Shown: positions 9,433 through 18,988, numbered from the stretch's first letter. The stretch is 64,000 bases of DNA from Paenibacillus sp. UNC451MF (GCF_000686845.1 NZ_JMLS01000004.1:124001-188000); one strand, 5' to 3'. Made by a program: numbers and translations. The notes: generated from the sequence alone by a model not told the origin.

Positions 9433-12171
9433 TTATTTTTCCATCTCATAAATTTTATCGTCAAGAACAAAGATCGTTACATCGTCGTTTTCAGTAAAAG
9501 CACCTGGTGCAATGGTTGTCGCTCCTTGATGTAAATAAGCTTTTGCATAAAAATTAAATGTTGTTTTATCGGCAGATCCACCTGGCTTTAACTGCATGAT
9601 ATTAAGAACTGAATCATATGAGGCAACTTTACGTTTGGTTGCAGTTGCTTTCGAAATAATCAACTGCTCATTGGCATCCTTAATGATCTCTACCCGATCA
9701 TCAACCTTAAGCGAATTCAAATCGGCCGAAGTTGTTCCATTTTGCTTAATGACAAATTTCTTGCCGACTGGCAATACTTGTACACCGGTATAATAGTCTT
9801 GGACAGTGATAGTCCCTGCTCCAGAATCTACCCCAGTTACTTTTCCGCGAACCGTGTTCAACATTTCAACACTTTCCAACTTCTTACCAGTATAGGCTAC
9901 TTTAATATACTCATCAACTAGGATATCTTCGAAACTATGTGTTGCTTTACCTGGATTTACGATTTTATCATTGTTATCAATCTCGAATACGAGCAATCCG
10001 CCGCTTTCGTCTTTAACACTCAATTGCCGTTCTGTTGTATTGGATATGAGTGTTTTGTAAACTGACGTTCTCTTTACTTGAATAAGGGTAATGAGATCCT
10101 GATCACGGTTTAACGTACCCACGATATTGTCGCCAATCTTTAAGTCACTTAAAGTCGCTCCTGGTTTAGCCAAGGTATCTACGCCAATGGAAGTCATCAA
10201 GCCAAAGGTAACATTTTGACCTCCAGGAGCACGAAGCGTAATTTGGTTGGCTGGAGCGTTGATTTGTGTCACAGTACCCTCTGCATTCATCGCATACTTG
10301 ATGCTTACAACTTTATCCTTGGAAACTTTGATATCGACTTTTGTACCTTTAGTCTTAACGAATTTGTCTGCAAAATCGGTCAAATTCATAGGTGCATCCC
10401 AATAGCTGATTCCTGTTGCTTCCGTCATTTTATAGGCGTAGGGGGAACCGTTATCGTCCGTGACCGTCAGAAGCTTTGATTCTGCATCGTAGTTAACAAT
10501 CTTGGCAAATGCCAGCTGTTTGATTGAACGACTAGTTACGGAAACTTTAACGATTTTCTCATTCACCATATCAATTTTCAGTTGATCGCCTACTTCGAGA
10601 TCGAAGAAACCTGCATTACCTAACCCGTCTATCGCTACGATCGCGTTATCCGCAATATAATAGGCACCCAGTGTATTATCCGCTTTATTGATGGTTAATA
10701 TTTTCTTATCGTCGCTTACACTCGTTAATGTGCCTTCAACCGAGCTTCCTACATCCGCTTGTTGGCTAACTTTGATACCAACGACCTCATTATTTTTAAT
10801 TTCATAGGATACTACGTCACCGACACGTACCTTGGACAAATCTCCTGCTGCTCCACTGGCTAAAGTGATGGCAAGCTTAACTCCAAAAGGAAACGACTCG
10901 TTTTGACCTGTCTTTTTATCCATGAAAGTTATGGTGTTCGCATTCTTGTCAATACTCACTACCGCTCCTTCAGCCGTTTTGCTAATCGGAACTTGTTTCA
11001 CTATGATTTTCGAGTATTTGGCATTAGGAATAAGAAGATTGCGTTTAAGCTCTACAATACTTCCGATTGGAATAGAGCCCAGGCTGAGACCACCGCCGTC
11101 TTTATCGGTAACCGTTACATTTTGTTCTAACTCTTTTAGGTCTTTATTGCCGCCTTGAGCTACGGATACCATCATTTTTGGAACATAGATTTGATCCAAA
11201 ATGCCTTCATATGATTCCATTTGCTCAGCATCATTGGTTAACTCAACATATCCAGCTGTACCAGCGGATTGAATAACATATACTTCGTTCGTCTCTTTCA
11301 ACTGAGTTGAAGGAATTCGACTGTCATCCTTCGCGTTATAGAAAGCAGTGTCAGAGGTAACTGTATATTCTGTCGTTTTACCTTGTTTATCGAGAATCGT
11401 CATTTTACGATCCTTTAATCCCATCATATATCCAATAACAACACGTTCAGATCGAGTAGTCAGCTCTTTATCCGCTCTGCTCAGGAAGGTTGCCATTTGA
11501 GCGCGGGTGACATTCCCTTTAGGCTGGAAGTTATTATCGTCCACACCATTAACAATATTCAAGCTCACTGCCGCATTAATATAACCAACTGCCCAAGAGG
11601 ACATATCTTTCGCGTCGCTGAAAATGGAAGGATCAGCATTTTTTTGTTTCGCTAAGTCTTGTTTGTTAATAGCACGAATAACTAGCTTGGCAACCCACTC
11701 ACGGGTTGCAGGACGAGAGCCCCAAGCGGTTTTTGAATTAGCGCTTGATGCGTCCGTTTCTTCTTTCACATCCAGTAAATCTTTATCGAAAGCGTAGGCT
11801 ATGTATTGTTTGGCATAACTTTGATCAAGTGTAACAGGCAAGATGGTCTCAGTCTTATTTTTCAAAGCTTCATTTTCAAGTCCCATCATACGAATTGCCA
11901 TGATGACAACATCTTGTTGGGATACTTGTGTGTCAGGGCTGAATTTACCTTTCTCCACCCCTTGAATAATTCCTAACGCAGCCAACTTCGTAATATGCTT
12001 AATGGCCCAATGGTCGTTGCTAACGTCCGTGAAGCCTGAGCTTGCATTGTTGGTAACCGTTGTTCCGTTCGTTTTCACAGTCTCGGCAGCGTACACAGGA
12101 CTACTGACTAGTACGGATAGTGCTATTAATCCAGCGGCCATTTTTTTAGTATGTTTTTGCTTGTTGCTCAT
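9433..12171 (-). CDS. S-layer-homology (SLH) cell-surface protein with repeated beta domains
   Basis: A 912-residue secreted protein. The ATG at 12171 has GGGAGGGG seven bases upstream and starts a clear signal peptide (basic KQKHTKK, hydrophobic core, cleavage near VYA-AE). Three SLH motifs follow: near 47-95 (FTDVSNDHWAIKHI), a weak one near 105-165, and near 180-235 (FSDAKDMSSWAVGYI), which should bind the pyruvylated secondary wall polymer. Residues from about 290 to the end consist of about seven diverged units of 60-100 residues, each with a pattern like G-V-hydrophobic-turn-TITV then a later VGD-hydrophobic motif. It probably coats the wall or acts in its structure; no enzyme motif is seen. 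It lies after the GerMN and amidase genes. Confidence 0.88.
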   Translation of the reverse strand: MSNKQKHTKKMAAGLIALSVLVSSPVYAAETVKTNGTTVTNNASSGFTDVSNDHWAIKHITKLAALGIIQGVEKGKFSPDTQVSQQDVVIMAIRMMGLENEALKNKTETILPVTLDQSYAKQYIAYAFDKDLLDVKEETDASSANSKTAWGSRPATREWVAKLVIRAINKQDLAKQKNADPSIFSDAKDMSSWAVGYINAAVSLNIVNGVDDNNFQPKGNVTRAQMATFLSRADKELTTRSERVVIGYMMGLKDRKMTILDKQGKTTEYTVTSDTAFYNAKDDSRIPSTQLKETNEVYVIQSAGTAGYVELTNDAEQMESYEGILDQIYVPKMMVSVAQGGNKDLKELEQNVTVTDKDGGGLSLGSIPIGSIVELKRNLLIPNAKYSKIIVKQVPISKTAEGAVVSIDKNANTITFMDKKTGQNESFPFGVKLAITLASGAAGDLSKVRVGDVVSYEIKNNEVVGIKVSQQADVGSSVEGTLTSVSDDKKILTINKADNTLGAYYIADNAIVAIDGLGNAGFFDLEVGDQLKIDMVNEKIVKVSVTSRSIKQLAFAKIVNYDAESKLLTVTDDNGSPYAYKMTEATGISYWDAPMNLTDFADKFVKTKGTKVDIKVSKDKVVSIKYAMNAEGTVTQINAPANQITLRAPGGQNVTFGLMTSIGVDTLAKPGATLSDLKIGDNIVGTLNRDQDLITLIQVKRTSVYKTLISNTTERQLSVKDESGGLLVFEIDNNDKIVNPGKATHSFEDILVDEYIKVAYTGKKLESVEMLNTVRGKVTGVDSGAGTITVQDYYTGVQVLPVGKKFVIKQNGTTSADLNSLKVDDRVEIIKDANEQLIISKATATKRKVASYDSVLNIMQLKPGGSADKTTFNFYAKAYLHQGATTIAPGAFTENDDVTIFVLDDKIYEMEK

Positions 12172-12211
12172 TTCATTGCCCCTCCCGGTTAACTGATATT
12201 GCGAAGCCCCC

Positions 12212-12235
12212 AAAAAAGCGCGGTTAACCGCGCTT
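12212..12235 (-). terminator. Intrinsic terminator after the GerMN lipoprotein gene
   Basis: The perfect 20-base palindrome AAGCGCGGTTAACCGCGCTT contains the stop codon of the lipoprotein gene and is followed on the minus strand by TTTTTT. Only about 40 bases remain before the SLH start, too little for an obvious separate promoter, so some read-through into that gene is likely. Confidence 0.8.
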
Positions 12236-12763
12236 GATCGGATGAGGGAGCTCCATATGTCCCATTAAACTATCAACGGCTTTGCCATCCAGCAAAATAT
12301 TTAAATTTTGAATCTCTGAAAATTGAAATACTGTTTTTTTCATAGCCTGAAGCATCAAGTCTTCTCCACCGGCACCTAATCTGGATTCAGGGGCCATCGA
12401 CAAATCTACGGTTAAAGTTTGATCTTTTAGCGTCACGGTATTGAAAGTAAACCCTTTTAGCAATGCTATTCTTTTGCTATCAGGACTTGTTGTCAGAGCC
12501 TTCAACGCCGAAGCATATTTCTCATTATCTTCTTTATAGGAGATCGTGCTTTCCTGTTCAACTAATCTCTCACCGTTTTCGTCTCCGAAATAGACTTTAA
12601 TCTTCAATTGCTTATTCTCGGCCCCGGCTGCCGGAGTCTGCGCAACTGTGCCAGGTTTTGGCTCTCCTGATGCATTTGGGGCTTGTTTGGCCTGTCCGCA
12701 GCCTGTTGCTAGTACGACAAGTGTAAGACCGATTATTGCGCCGTTAATGAGCCGTCTTTGCAT
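12224..12763 (-). CDS. GerMN-domain lipoprotein
   Basis: A 179-residue lipoprotein. The signal ends in the lipobox LATGC (cysteine near residue 22), followed by a Pro/Ala-rich spacer and one GerMN domain (about 55-170) with the typical KVYFGDENGERLV strand and TVDLSMAP motif. GerM of Bacillus has two such domains and is needed for spore envelope assembly and germination; here there is one. It lies 13 bases after the wall amidase and probably shares its transcript, which suggests a peptidoglycan-related role. Confidence 0.87.
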   Translation of the reverse strand: MQRRLINGAIIGLTLVVLATGCGQAKQAPNASGEPKPGTVAQTPAAGAENKQLKIKVYFGDENGERLVEQESTISYKEDNEKYASALKALTTSPDSKRIALLKGFTFNTVTLKDQTLTVDLSMAPESRLGAGGEDLMLQAMKKTVFQFSEIQNLNILLDGKAVDSLMGHMELPHPIKRG

Positions 12764-12776
12764 CGCTATCCTCTCC

Positions 12777-14414
12777 TTAGTCGATATTCAACTGCTGTTT
12801 GATAGCAGCAACGATAGACGCGGCAACTTGATCCTGAAATGAATCCTGAAACATAGCTGCTTCTTCGGATCGATTCGTCAAAAATCCGATTTCCAGCAAA
12901 AGCGAAGGCATTGTCGTATTTTTGACGACGTAGAAATTATTTTGTTTCACTTTGCGGTCCGGAAATTGTGTAGATTTCAACAATTGCTCGTGCATAATTT
13001 GTGCAAACGGTAAGCTTTGCTCGGTATAATAATAGGTTTCCACACCTGCAACAGACTCTTTTCCCGTAGAATTGCCATGAATAGCAACGAATAAGTCAGC
13101 CTTCATCTCATTGGCAAAAGATGCCCGATCGGCAAGCTCCACGAACGTATCATCATCTCGTGTCATGACCGGCTCGATTCTAGGCTCCTTCTCCAACAGC
13201 TTATACACCTTCGTTCCAAGAGCTAATACGAAGTCTTTCTCATAACGTTTCGTTATGGACACAGCTCCGGTATCCTTACCTCCATGTCCAGGATCAATGA
13301 CGACCTTGAACTGCTCCTTAGCAGGAGAGAACGTCCATATCAACTGGTTCGGCGTCTTAGCAGAAGACAGTTTGAAATCTACTTTTTTAGATAAATCTAT
13401 TATTATTCTAACGATAGACGATTCTTTTGAAAATAGCAAATATCGTATTTGAGAGACATTATTCTGATTACCCTTCACTGTACCTTCACCTTTATCGTTC
13501 ACTTTCAAGGAAGGATCCAATTGACTATATGGAATATCGATTACAATCCGATTCGCTTCGGATAGCTTAGATACATTCGGCTTGCTCTCGGCACCTGTAG
13601 TTTTAACTATCAACTGCTCCCCTTCAAGGGAAATAGAGCGGATAGTCGTAACCGGCTCTTTCACTTTATCTCCTGGCTTCGTCTGCTGACCTTTTTGGTC
13701 TCCCCCTGCTTCGGTTTTCCCTGGTGTCGTGCTTGTTGAGCCTGTTTCTTTATTTGGAGATGTAGTGTCGTTCTTATCTTTATCCGGTTTATCAGCAGGC
13801 TTATCTGTACTTGCTCCATTTGAATCTGATGGTTTAACCGATGGTTTATCTGTTGGAGTCGTAGGCTGTTTACCTGAAGACGTGTTGTCTTCTTTCGAAG
13901 TCTCCGAAGCTGCTGCTCCTGTATTTCCCTCCTGCTTGCCCTCTTCCCCTGCGATCGGGGATGACACGTCTTCCTTGACATCTCCGTCTGTCTGAAACAA
14001 GAATACCGAACGTGTCAGCTCGTCCCAAGTCACTTTTACTCCCAACTGCTCACTGACAAAGCGCAATGGCAGCATGGTATTGCCATCTATAATTGCTGGT
14101 GCCGTTTCAAGTTTAACGCTCTTATTGTTGACTAGAGCATCCTGCTTGTCGATAAACAGCTGAATGCTCATCCCTGACTTGTCTACGGTGACTTTGCGAT
14201 TTTTCCCGTCCCACTGAACTTTGGCTCCTGTGGATTCCGCAATGATCCGTACAGGTACAACAGTATTTTCTTTAATGATTCTGGGGGCCACCTCGGCAGC
14301 CAATTGCTTGCCGTTTAAATAAAGCTGGATTTGCGGCACCGCGGCAAAAGCCATCATCGGAAATACTAACAGTGAAACCAGCAAAAAAGAAATCAACGTA
14401 GTAACAACTCTCAT
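12777..14414 (-). CDS. N-acetylmuramoyl-L-alanine amidase with stalk and AMIN domains
   Basis: A 545-residue secreted enzyme that cleaves the bond between MurNAc and the stem peptide. Order: signal peptide 1-25; a copper-amine-oxidase-N-like stalk domain about 27-125 (two repeats of the type NTVVPVRIIAE / NTMLPLRFVSE); a disordered Ser/Thr/Lys/Pro linker about 140-245; an AMIN wall-targeting domain about 255-365; and the Amidase_3 domain about 370-545. The zinc and catalytic residues are present: VVIDPGHGGKD, the glutamate in KRYEKDF, VAIHGNS and LLLEIGFLTN. GAGGTG lies 4-5 bases before the ATG. First gene of a set with the GerMN lipoprotein. Confidence 0.93.
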   Translation of the reverse strand: MRVVTTLISFLLVSLLVFPMMAFAAVPQIQLYLNGKQLAAEVAPRIIKENTVVPVRIIAESTGAKVQWDGKNRKVTVDKSGMSIQLFIDKQDALVNNKSVKLETAPAIIDGNTMLPLRFVSEQLGVKVTWDELTRSVFLFQTDGDVKEDVSSPIAGEEGKQEGNTGAAASETSKEDNTSSGKQPTTPTDKPSVKPSDSNGASTDKPADKPDKDKNDTTSPNKETGSTSTTPGKTEAGGDQKGQQTKPGDKVKEPVTTIRSISLEGEQLIVKTTGAESKPNVSKLSEANRIVIDIPYSQLDPSLKVNDKGEGTVKGNQNNVSQIRYLLFSKESSIVRIIIDLSKKVDFKLSSAKTPNQLIWTFSPAKEQFKVVIDPGHGGKDTGAVSITKRYEKDFVLALGTKVYKLLEKEPRIEPVMTRDDDTFVELADRASFANEMKADLFVAIHGNSTGKESVAGVETYYYTEQSLPFAQIMHEQLLKSTQFPDRKVKQNNFYVVKNTTMPSLLLEIGFLTNRSEEAAMFQDSFQDQVAASIVAAIKQQLNID

Positions 14415-14612
14415 TTTACACCTCAGATTATGTATTTGAATTTTGTAATGATGAATACTATTATGACATAAACTATCTCTTAATGGCGAAACTTACCAAT
14501 ATAATAGACTCAAAAAATACGAAAAAGTTGCGAAAAATGATAAGTTTCCCTCTCATCCGCCTCCATTTTCATAGATTATGCACCCTTTTTGAAAGCGTTT
14601 CAATTTTTAAGC

Positions 14613-14659
14613 AAAAAAAGCTCAAAGCGACAGGCTGACACCTGCTTGCTTCAAGCTCT
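14613..14659 (-). terminator. Intrinsic terminator of the FtsH-like operon
   Basis: On the minus strand GAGCTTGAAGC pairs with GCTTTGAGCTT (some G-U pairs), with an inner AAGCAGG/CCTGTC extension, and the arm runs into a T tract. Confidence 0.75.
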
Positions 14660-14670
14660 TAAGTTTCAAC

Positions 14671-16173
14671 TTATACGGGTTGTAATCGAGAATTCTCCAA
14701 CAGCTCGCGGAATTGATCGCCCGATAGAACCTCTTCTTTGACCAAAATGTAGAGCGATTGTTCAAATACAATGCGATGCTGTTCAAGCAATTCGCGGGTT
14801 CTCAACGTTAGTTGTTCGAGAATAACCGCGTTTTCTCTCATCAGCTCTTCCTTCGTAACCATTTGTCGATCCATAATTCCTAAGCTAGTCAAGCCAGAAT
14901 CCATCATCGTACGGACCAAATGCAGCGCCTGTTCGAAATCGTTACGCGAACCGGTACTGCGGCCGCCGTAGAACATTTCCTCTGCTACAGCTCCGCCCAG
15001 AGCAATAATAATCTGTTCTTCGAGCTGTTCTTTCGTATACAAATACTGATCCTGCTGCGGATTATGACGTACATAACCAAGAGCTTTCCCCCGTGGGCTT
15101 AAAGCTACTTGGGATACCGAGCCAGGACGAACCACTTCGGCTGCTATAGCATGTCCTAATTCATGGAGCGCAACACGATCACGTTCTTCTTTTGTGGACT
15201 CGCGATCTGTTTTTTCACCGATCATTACTTTATCCACTGCTTGGGACAAATGACTTTGACCGATAAGGAGCGCTTCCTCACGCATAGCGTAAATCGCCGC
15301 CTCATTCATCACACTTTCAAGCTGGGCTCCAGAAAATTGGAACGTTTCCTCTGCAACCAGCTCCAAATTCACTTCGGGTGCCAAAGGTTTATTTTTGCTG
15401 TGGATGTTCAAAATATGCATGCGGCCTTTTTTGTCTGGTAAATCCACTTCGATATGGCGATCAAACCGACCAGGACGAAGCAGGGCGCTATCAAGCATTT
15501 CTTTACGGTTTGTTGCTGCCATAATTAGAATACGTGGGCTTTCAGATGTGTGAATCCCATCCATTTCAGTTAACAACTGATTCAATGTCTGATCATATTC
15601 CCGATGCTGTCCCCCGTCCCTTTTGCCGCCTATAACATCAATTTCATCAATAAATACAATAGCACTATCTTTGTTTTCCTTTACTGCACGATTGCGTGCT
15701 TCTTTGAACATATCGCGGATTCGGCTAGCACCGACACCAACATACATCTCTACAAATTCACTACCAGCAGCAGCCATAAAAACAGAATTCGTATAATGTG
15801 CAGCTGCTTTTGCCAACAAAGTTTTACCTGTTCCAGGAGGTCCTTCGAGCAAAATCCCTTTTAAAGGACGAATACCAAGCTTCCGAATTTCTTCATGTTT
15901 AATAAGAAAATCCAGCGCTTCCTTCAACTCGGTCTTTGCACGCTGCTGACCACCGATATCGTCAAAGGTCAAATAGCTTGGAGCCTGCTGTCTACGCGAT
16001 TTACCAGACCCGCCAAAGCCGGCACTGGCACTGCGCATTTGGTTCATATAGAAAATAGTACCTAAAATTACTGCCATGAACACTAACGGTAACGCATTAA
16101 CACCGATAAAGAATAGAAAAATAATAACTACAGGTATGACACCTATAAATATTTCTTTATAAATTTTACTCAT
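14671..16173 (-). CDS. FtsH-like membrane AAA+ zinc protease, short form
   Basis: A 500-residue relative of FtsH, which degrades membrane and regulatory proteins using ATP. Residues 8-43 form a tight hydrophobic hairpin (probably two helices) with no sizeable external domain between them. The AAA+ domain has GPPGTGKT at 111-118, Walker B IVFIDEID, and the second region of homology with the arginine finger ALLRPGRFDR. The protease domain has the zinc motif HELGH near 335 and a downstream aspartate (NDFEQAL). True FtsH is about 640 residues with a periplasmic-type domain of some 75 residues between its helices; that domain is missing here. The gene overlaps the upstream membrane gene by 8 bases, so the two are coupled. 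Confidence 0.88.
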   Translation of the reverse strand: MSKIYKEIFIGVIPVVIIFLFFIGVNALPLVFMAVILGTIFYMNQMRSASAGFGGSGKSRRQQAPSYLTFDDIGGQQRAKTELKEALDFLIKHEEIRKLGIRPLKGILLEGPPGTGKTLLAKAAAHYTNSVFMAAAGSEFVEMYVGVGASRIRDMFKEARNRAVKENKDSAIVFIDEIDVIGGKRDGGQHREYDQTLNQLLTEMDGIHTSESPRILIMAATNRKEMLDSALLRPGRFDRHIEVDLPDKKGRMHILNIHSKNKPLAPEVNLELVAEETFQFSGAQLESVMNEAAIYAMREEALLIGQSHLSQAVDKVMIGEKTDRESTKEERDRVALHELGHAIAAEVVRPGSVSQVALSPRGKALGYVRHNPQQDQYLYTKEQLEEQIIIALGGAVAEEMFYGGRSTGSRNDFEQALHLVRTMMDSGLTSLGIMDRQMVTKEELMRENAVILEQLTLRTRELLEQHRIVFEQSLYILVKEEVLSGDQFRELLENSRLQPV

Positions 16174-16699
16174 TCGGCCACACCCCCATTTTCTCTGGAG
16201 TACGAGGCAGCATCACAAATTTACTTTTGTCACCATCTGTCATCGTGATAAAGACAAACTTATCATTCATCTCGGTAGAAATCTTCATATTCGACGAGTT
16301 CTCAACACGCGATTGGAGTGTAGCAGGGATTTGTGCATAGTGCTTCGTTTCCATTGCCTGAGCCACATCAAACAAGGCAGATGACCACCATTGATCCAAC
16401 TGCTGTGACGAATCATTCACTACTTTAAGCTTCAATTCTTTTTTTCCTAAAATGGCGGAGCCTTTGCTTTCGATATTGTCATATACCTCACGCAAGCTGG
16501 TAGATGGTTGAAGCTTCAGCTCGATTTCGGCATCATTAGTATTTATTCGAGTATTCACCAGTTCCACACCTGGCGTAGTTTCAACGATACTTGCCAACGG
16601 ATTCTCCATTGCAAAGCTTTGATATGCAAACCAACCGCCAAATAACACGGTAGCAGAAATAGCAACACTCAATACTACTGGTAAGAGACGCAACTTCAT
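16166..16699 (-). CDS. Membrane-anchored protein coupled to the FtsH-like protease
   Basis: A 177-residue protein with one N-terminal hydrophobic segment (about 5-27) and an external domain of about 150 residues. I do not recognise a family. The external part has alternating strands (VELVNTRINTNDAEIELKLQ) and a helix with WW. Because its 3' end overlaps the FtsH-like start by 8 bases and that protease lacks an external domain, it may be a substrate adaptor or regulator for it; this is inference from position only. The ribosome binding site is a run of G (GGGGGAC) before the ATG. Confidence 0.75.
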   Translation of the reverse strand: MKLRLLPVVLSVAISATVLFGGWFAYQSFAMENPLASIVETTPGVELVNTRINTNDAEIELKLQPSTSLREVYDNIESKGSAILGKKELKLKVVNDSSQQLDQWWSSALFDVAQAMETKHYAQIPATLQSRVENSSNMKISTEMNDKFVFITMTDGDKSKFVMLPRTPEKMGVWPNE

Positions 16700-16722
16700 A
16701 AGCCGACGTCCCCCTTTCTAAG

Positions 16723-16768
16723 TTGATATATCAAAAAGTATACGTTGAGTATATCACATGATATATCA
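16723..16768. repeat. Operator-like palindromes upstream of the FtsH-like operon
   Basis: TTGATATATCAA (16723-16734) and TGATATATCA (16759-16768) are palindromes 34 bases apart, with a partial copy GTATATCAC (16749-16757) between them. They lie 24-70 bases before the start codon at 16699, overlapping where the promoter should be (a TATACT lies between the two on the minus strand). Confidence 0.5.
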
Positions 16769-16818
16769 AATAGTCCGATGTAATGTGTGGTAATGCTCCC
16801 TAAATTATTAAGTGAATG

Positions 16819-16874
16819 AAAAAAGAGGCCTCCGCTGGCTCATGGATTTGCTCCAAAAACCAGCGTCAGCCCCG
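16819..16874 (-). terminator. Intrinsic terminator of the mtaD-tseB transcript
   Basis: On the minus strand CGCTGG/CCAGCG with an outer GGGGCT/GGCCTC helix is followed by TTTTTTC, just after the tseB-like stop. Confidence 0.75.
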
Positions 16875-16877
16875 CTT

Positions 16878-17369
16878 TTATTGAATACTTAAACGCCATG
16901 TATCCAAATAAGTACCTTCATTGAAAGAATAATAGTCGTAATAATACTTTTCACTTCCGGTTTCATCTGCCGGTAGCTTGTATAATACTTCCCATATCAA
17001 CTTGCCGCCCAGAACTCCGGGCATCGTCCTTAATATATCTGCGTTCGCTTGTTTGGTGTGTACAAGGGTATTTACCTTATCTGCCGATACACCGTCCGCA
17101 GCCATTTGAGAATAAATTTCATCATCCCCAACCCAAACAATTACCTGTTGGCCGATCTTATCTTCTCCATAAATCACTGTATAAGATTTATCTCCAACGT
17201 ACCGCTCCACTTTCACGGCTTTTGTTAACAACGTTTTTTGATAAGCCGTTTGTACTGCGCTTCGTTGAATTTTCCATTCATCCTCTTGTACCGCATTTAT
17301 GAATCGGCCACCAAAAAACAAAATAAGGGCAACTGCAGCTATCGCAACAATTGTTATTTTGATTTTCAT
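16878..17369 (-). CDS. tseB: TseB/YpmB-like cell wall elongation protein (DUF5590)
   Basis: A 163-residue protein with an N-terminal membrane anchor (about 4-21) and an external domain with two cystatin-like halves, matching the length of B. subtilis TseB (YpmB, 161 residues), which interacts with the transpeptidase PBP2A during side-wall growth. The end (YYYDYYSFNEGTYLDTWRLS) is typical. GGAGGATTCCCCC precedes the ATG. In B. subtilis ypmB lies next to dinG; here it is separated from dinG by mtaD and the phosphate genes, which fits a rearranged version of the same block. Confidence 0.8.
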   Translation of the reverse strand: MKIKITIVAIAAVALILFFGGRFINAVQEDEWKIQRSAVQTAYQKTLLTKAVKVERYVGDKSYTVIYGEDKIGQQVIVWVGDDEIYSQMAADGVSADKVNTLVHTKQANADILRTMPGVLGGKLIWEVLYKLPADETGSEKYYYDYYSFNEGTYLDTWRLSIQ

Positions 17370-17424
17370 GGGGGAATCCTCCTACAAGCTCATACTAACT
17401 AAAGCTAATGGCATGAGCGTTACG

Positions 17425-18723
17425 TTATTCGCTAGTGAGTCGCTCAAAGCAGCGCTGCGCTTCGAACAGTACTTTTTCTTCATCCAATGTAAGACACTCA
17501 CCATTCTTCACGATCAAATTTCCATCAACCCACACATCGGCCACGTCCTTAGCAGATGCAGAATAAACAACGTGTGAAATATAGTTGGTTTTCGGGAAAA
17601 AGTGTGGTTGATTCAAGTCCAAAGCAATGAAGTCAGCCTTCATTCCAGGTTGAAGTGCACCCACATCGTCAAGCCATATCGATTGAGCTCCATCTAGAGT
17701 TCCCATTCGAATAGCGGCTTCCGCTGGTACAGCAACCGGGTCGCCGGATACAGCTTTGTGAATCAGTGCCGCCAAGCGCATTTCCTCGAACATATCCAAG
17801 TTGTTATTGCTTGCTGCACCATCTGTACCAAGGGATACTTTTACACCTTGCTTCAATAATTCTGGTACTCGCGCTACTCCGCTAGCCAGCTTCAGGTTAC
17901 TTCCCGGATTATGAGAAACACGGACATCGTATTTTTTCAATATTTGTATTTCATCATCTGTTAAGTGAACCGCATGTGCCACTAGAGCAGGTCTTGAAAA
18001 TAAACCGAGTTTCTCCAAATGTGCAACAGGCCTTGCCCCATATTGATCCACGTTGTCTTGTACTTCTCGTGCAGTCTCTGACATATGAGTATGCAATGGA
18101 AGATTCAAATCATGAGCAGCTTGAACGATGCGTTCAATATAATCTGGAGGACAAGTATAAGGAGCATGAGGTGACATCATGGTTGTGATACGGCCTCCAG
18201 CTTTGCCATGCCAATCACGGGCGAATTGGGTTGCTTCCTGCAATTTGGCGTCCTGCACTTCCGGAGGACATAGTCCAATAACACCGCGAGTCAGACAAGC
18301 CCGCATGCCGCTCTCTTCAACAGCCAATGCAACTTCATTCATATGATCGTACATATCAACGAAAGTTGTCGTACCTCCTTTGAGCATTTCCAGGATCGAC
18401 AGTTGAGTACCCCATTTTACATCGTGTGCTGTAAATTTTCCTTCAATTGGCCACATTTTTTCCTGAAGCCAGACTTGAAGAGCCAGATCGTCTCCATAGC
18501 CGCGAAGAAGGGACATGGCCGCGTGACAATGAGTATTAACAAGACCAGGCATATACAGCTTGTCCTTGCCATTGATTTGTTCGTCGTAGGTTTCGAGCGG
18601 TTGTGGTGCTTCTTCACCAATATATGTAATTTGATTGCCTTCCAAAACCATGCAACCTTGGATTACAGGCTTCTGATCGTTCATTGTTATAAATGTTCCG
18701 TTTGTAATAATCGTTTTTTTCAT
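17425..18723 (-). CDS. mtaD: MtaD-type deaminase (methylthioadenosine / S-adenosylhomocysteine)
   Basis: A 432-residue amidohydrolase that deaminates adenosine-type products of SAM metabolism. Metal ligands: HCHAAM near residue 66, the histidine in HTHMSET, the histidine in VAHAVHL, and the aspartate in SLGTDGAASNNNLDM. The start used, at 18723 (MKKTIITNGTFITM), matches the family; the frame stays open 11 codons upstream to a TTG/ATG pair without a good ribosome binding site. The gene is 55 bases before the TseB-like gene, and they share a terminator. Exact substrate (MTA, SAH or 5'-deoxyadenosine) cannot be told from sequence. Confidence 0.88.
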   Translation of the reverse strand: MKKTIITNGTFITMNDQKPVIQGCMVLEGNQITYIGEEAPQPLETYDEQINGKDKLYMPGLVNTHCHAAMSLLRGYGDDLALQVWLQEKMWPIEGKFTAHDVKWGTQLSILEMLKGGTTTFVDMYDHMNEVALAVEESGMRACLTRGVIGLCPPEVQDAKLQEATQFARDWHGKAGGRITTMMSPHAPYTCPPDYIERIVQAAHDLNLPLHTHMSETAREVQDNVDQYGARPVAHLEKLGLFSRPALVAHAVHLTDDEIQILKKYDVRVSHNPGSNLKLASGVARVPELLKQGVKVSLGTDGAASNNNLDMFEEMRLAALIHKAVSGDPVAVPAEAAIRMGTLDGAQSIWLDDVGALQPGMKADFIALDLNQPHFFPKTNYISHVVYSASAKDVADVWVDGNLIVKNGECLTLDEEKVLFEAQRCFERLTSE

Positions 18724-18988
18724 TATCACCGTATCCTTTCGAACAAATAGCATCAATCTTCACTGTACAACTTCACGGTATATAAATCAAGCTACCTTGT
18801 CCTTCCAGCTTAATGTGTCAACATAATAACAGATTCATGAACATATTCTGATTTGGATAAACTATGATTGCAAAGCATTAGTGTGTTGTGTTATTTTTAT
18901 TTTTGTGTGAATTTTGTCGCTTTTTTCTACATAATTTGCGTTTTTTATATGAAGATTTCATTAAGATACATTTGAGGGAGGCTCTTTC

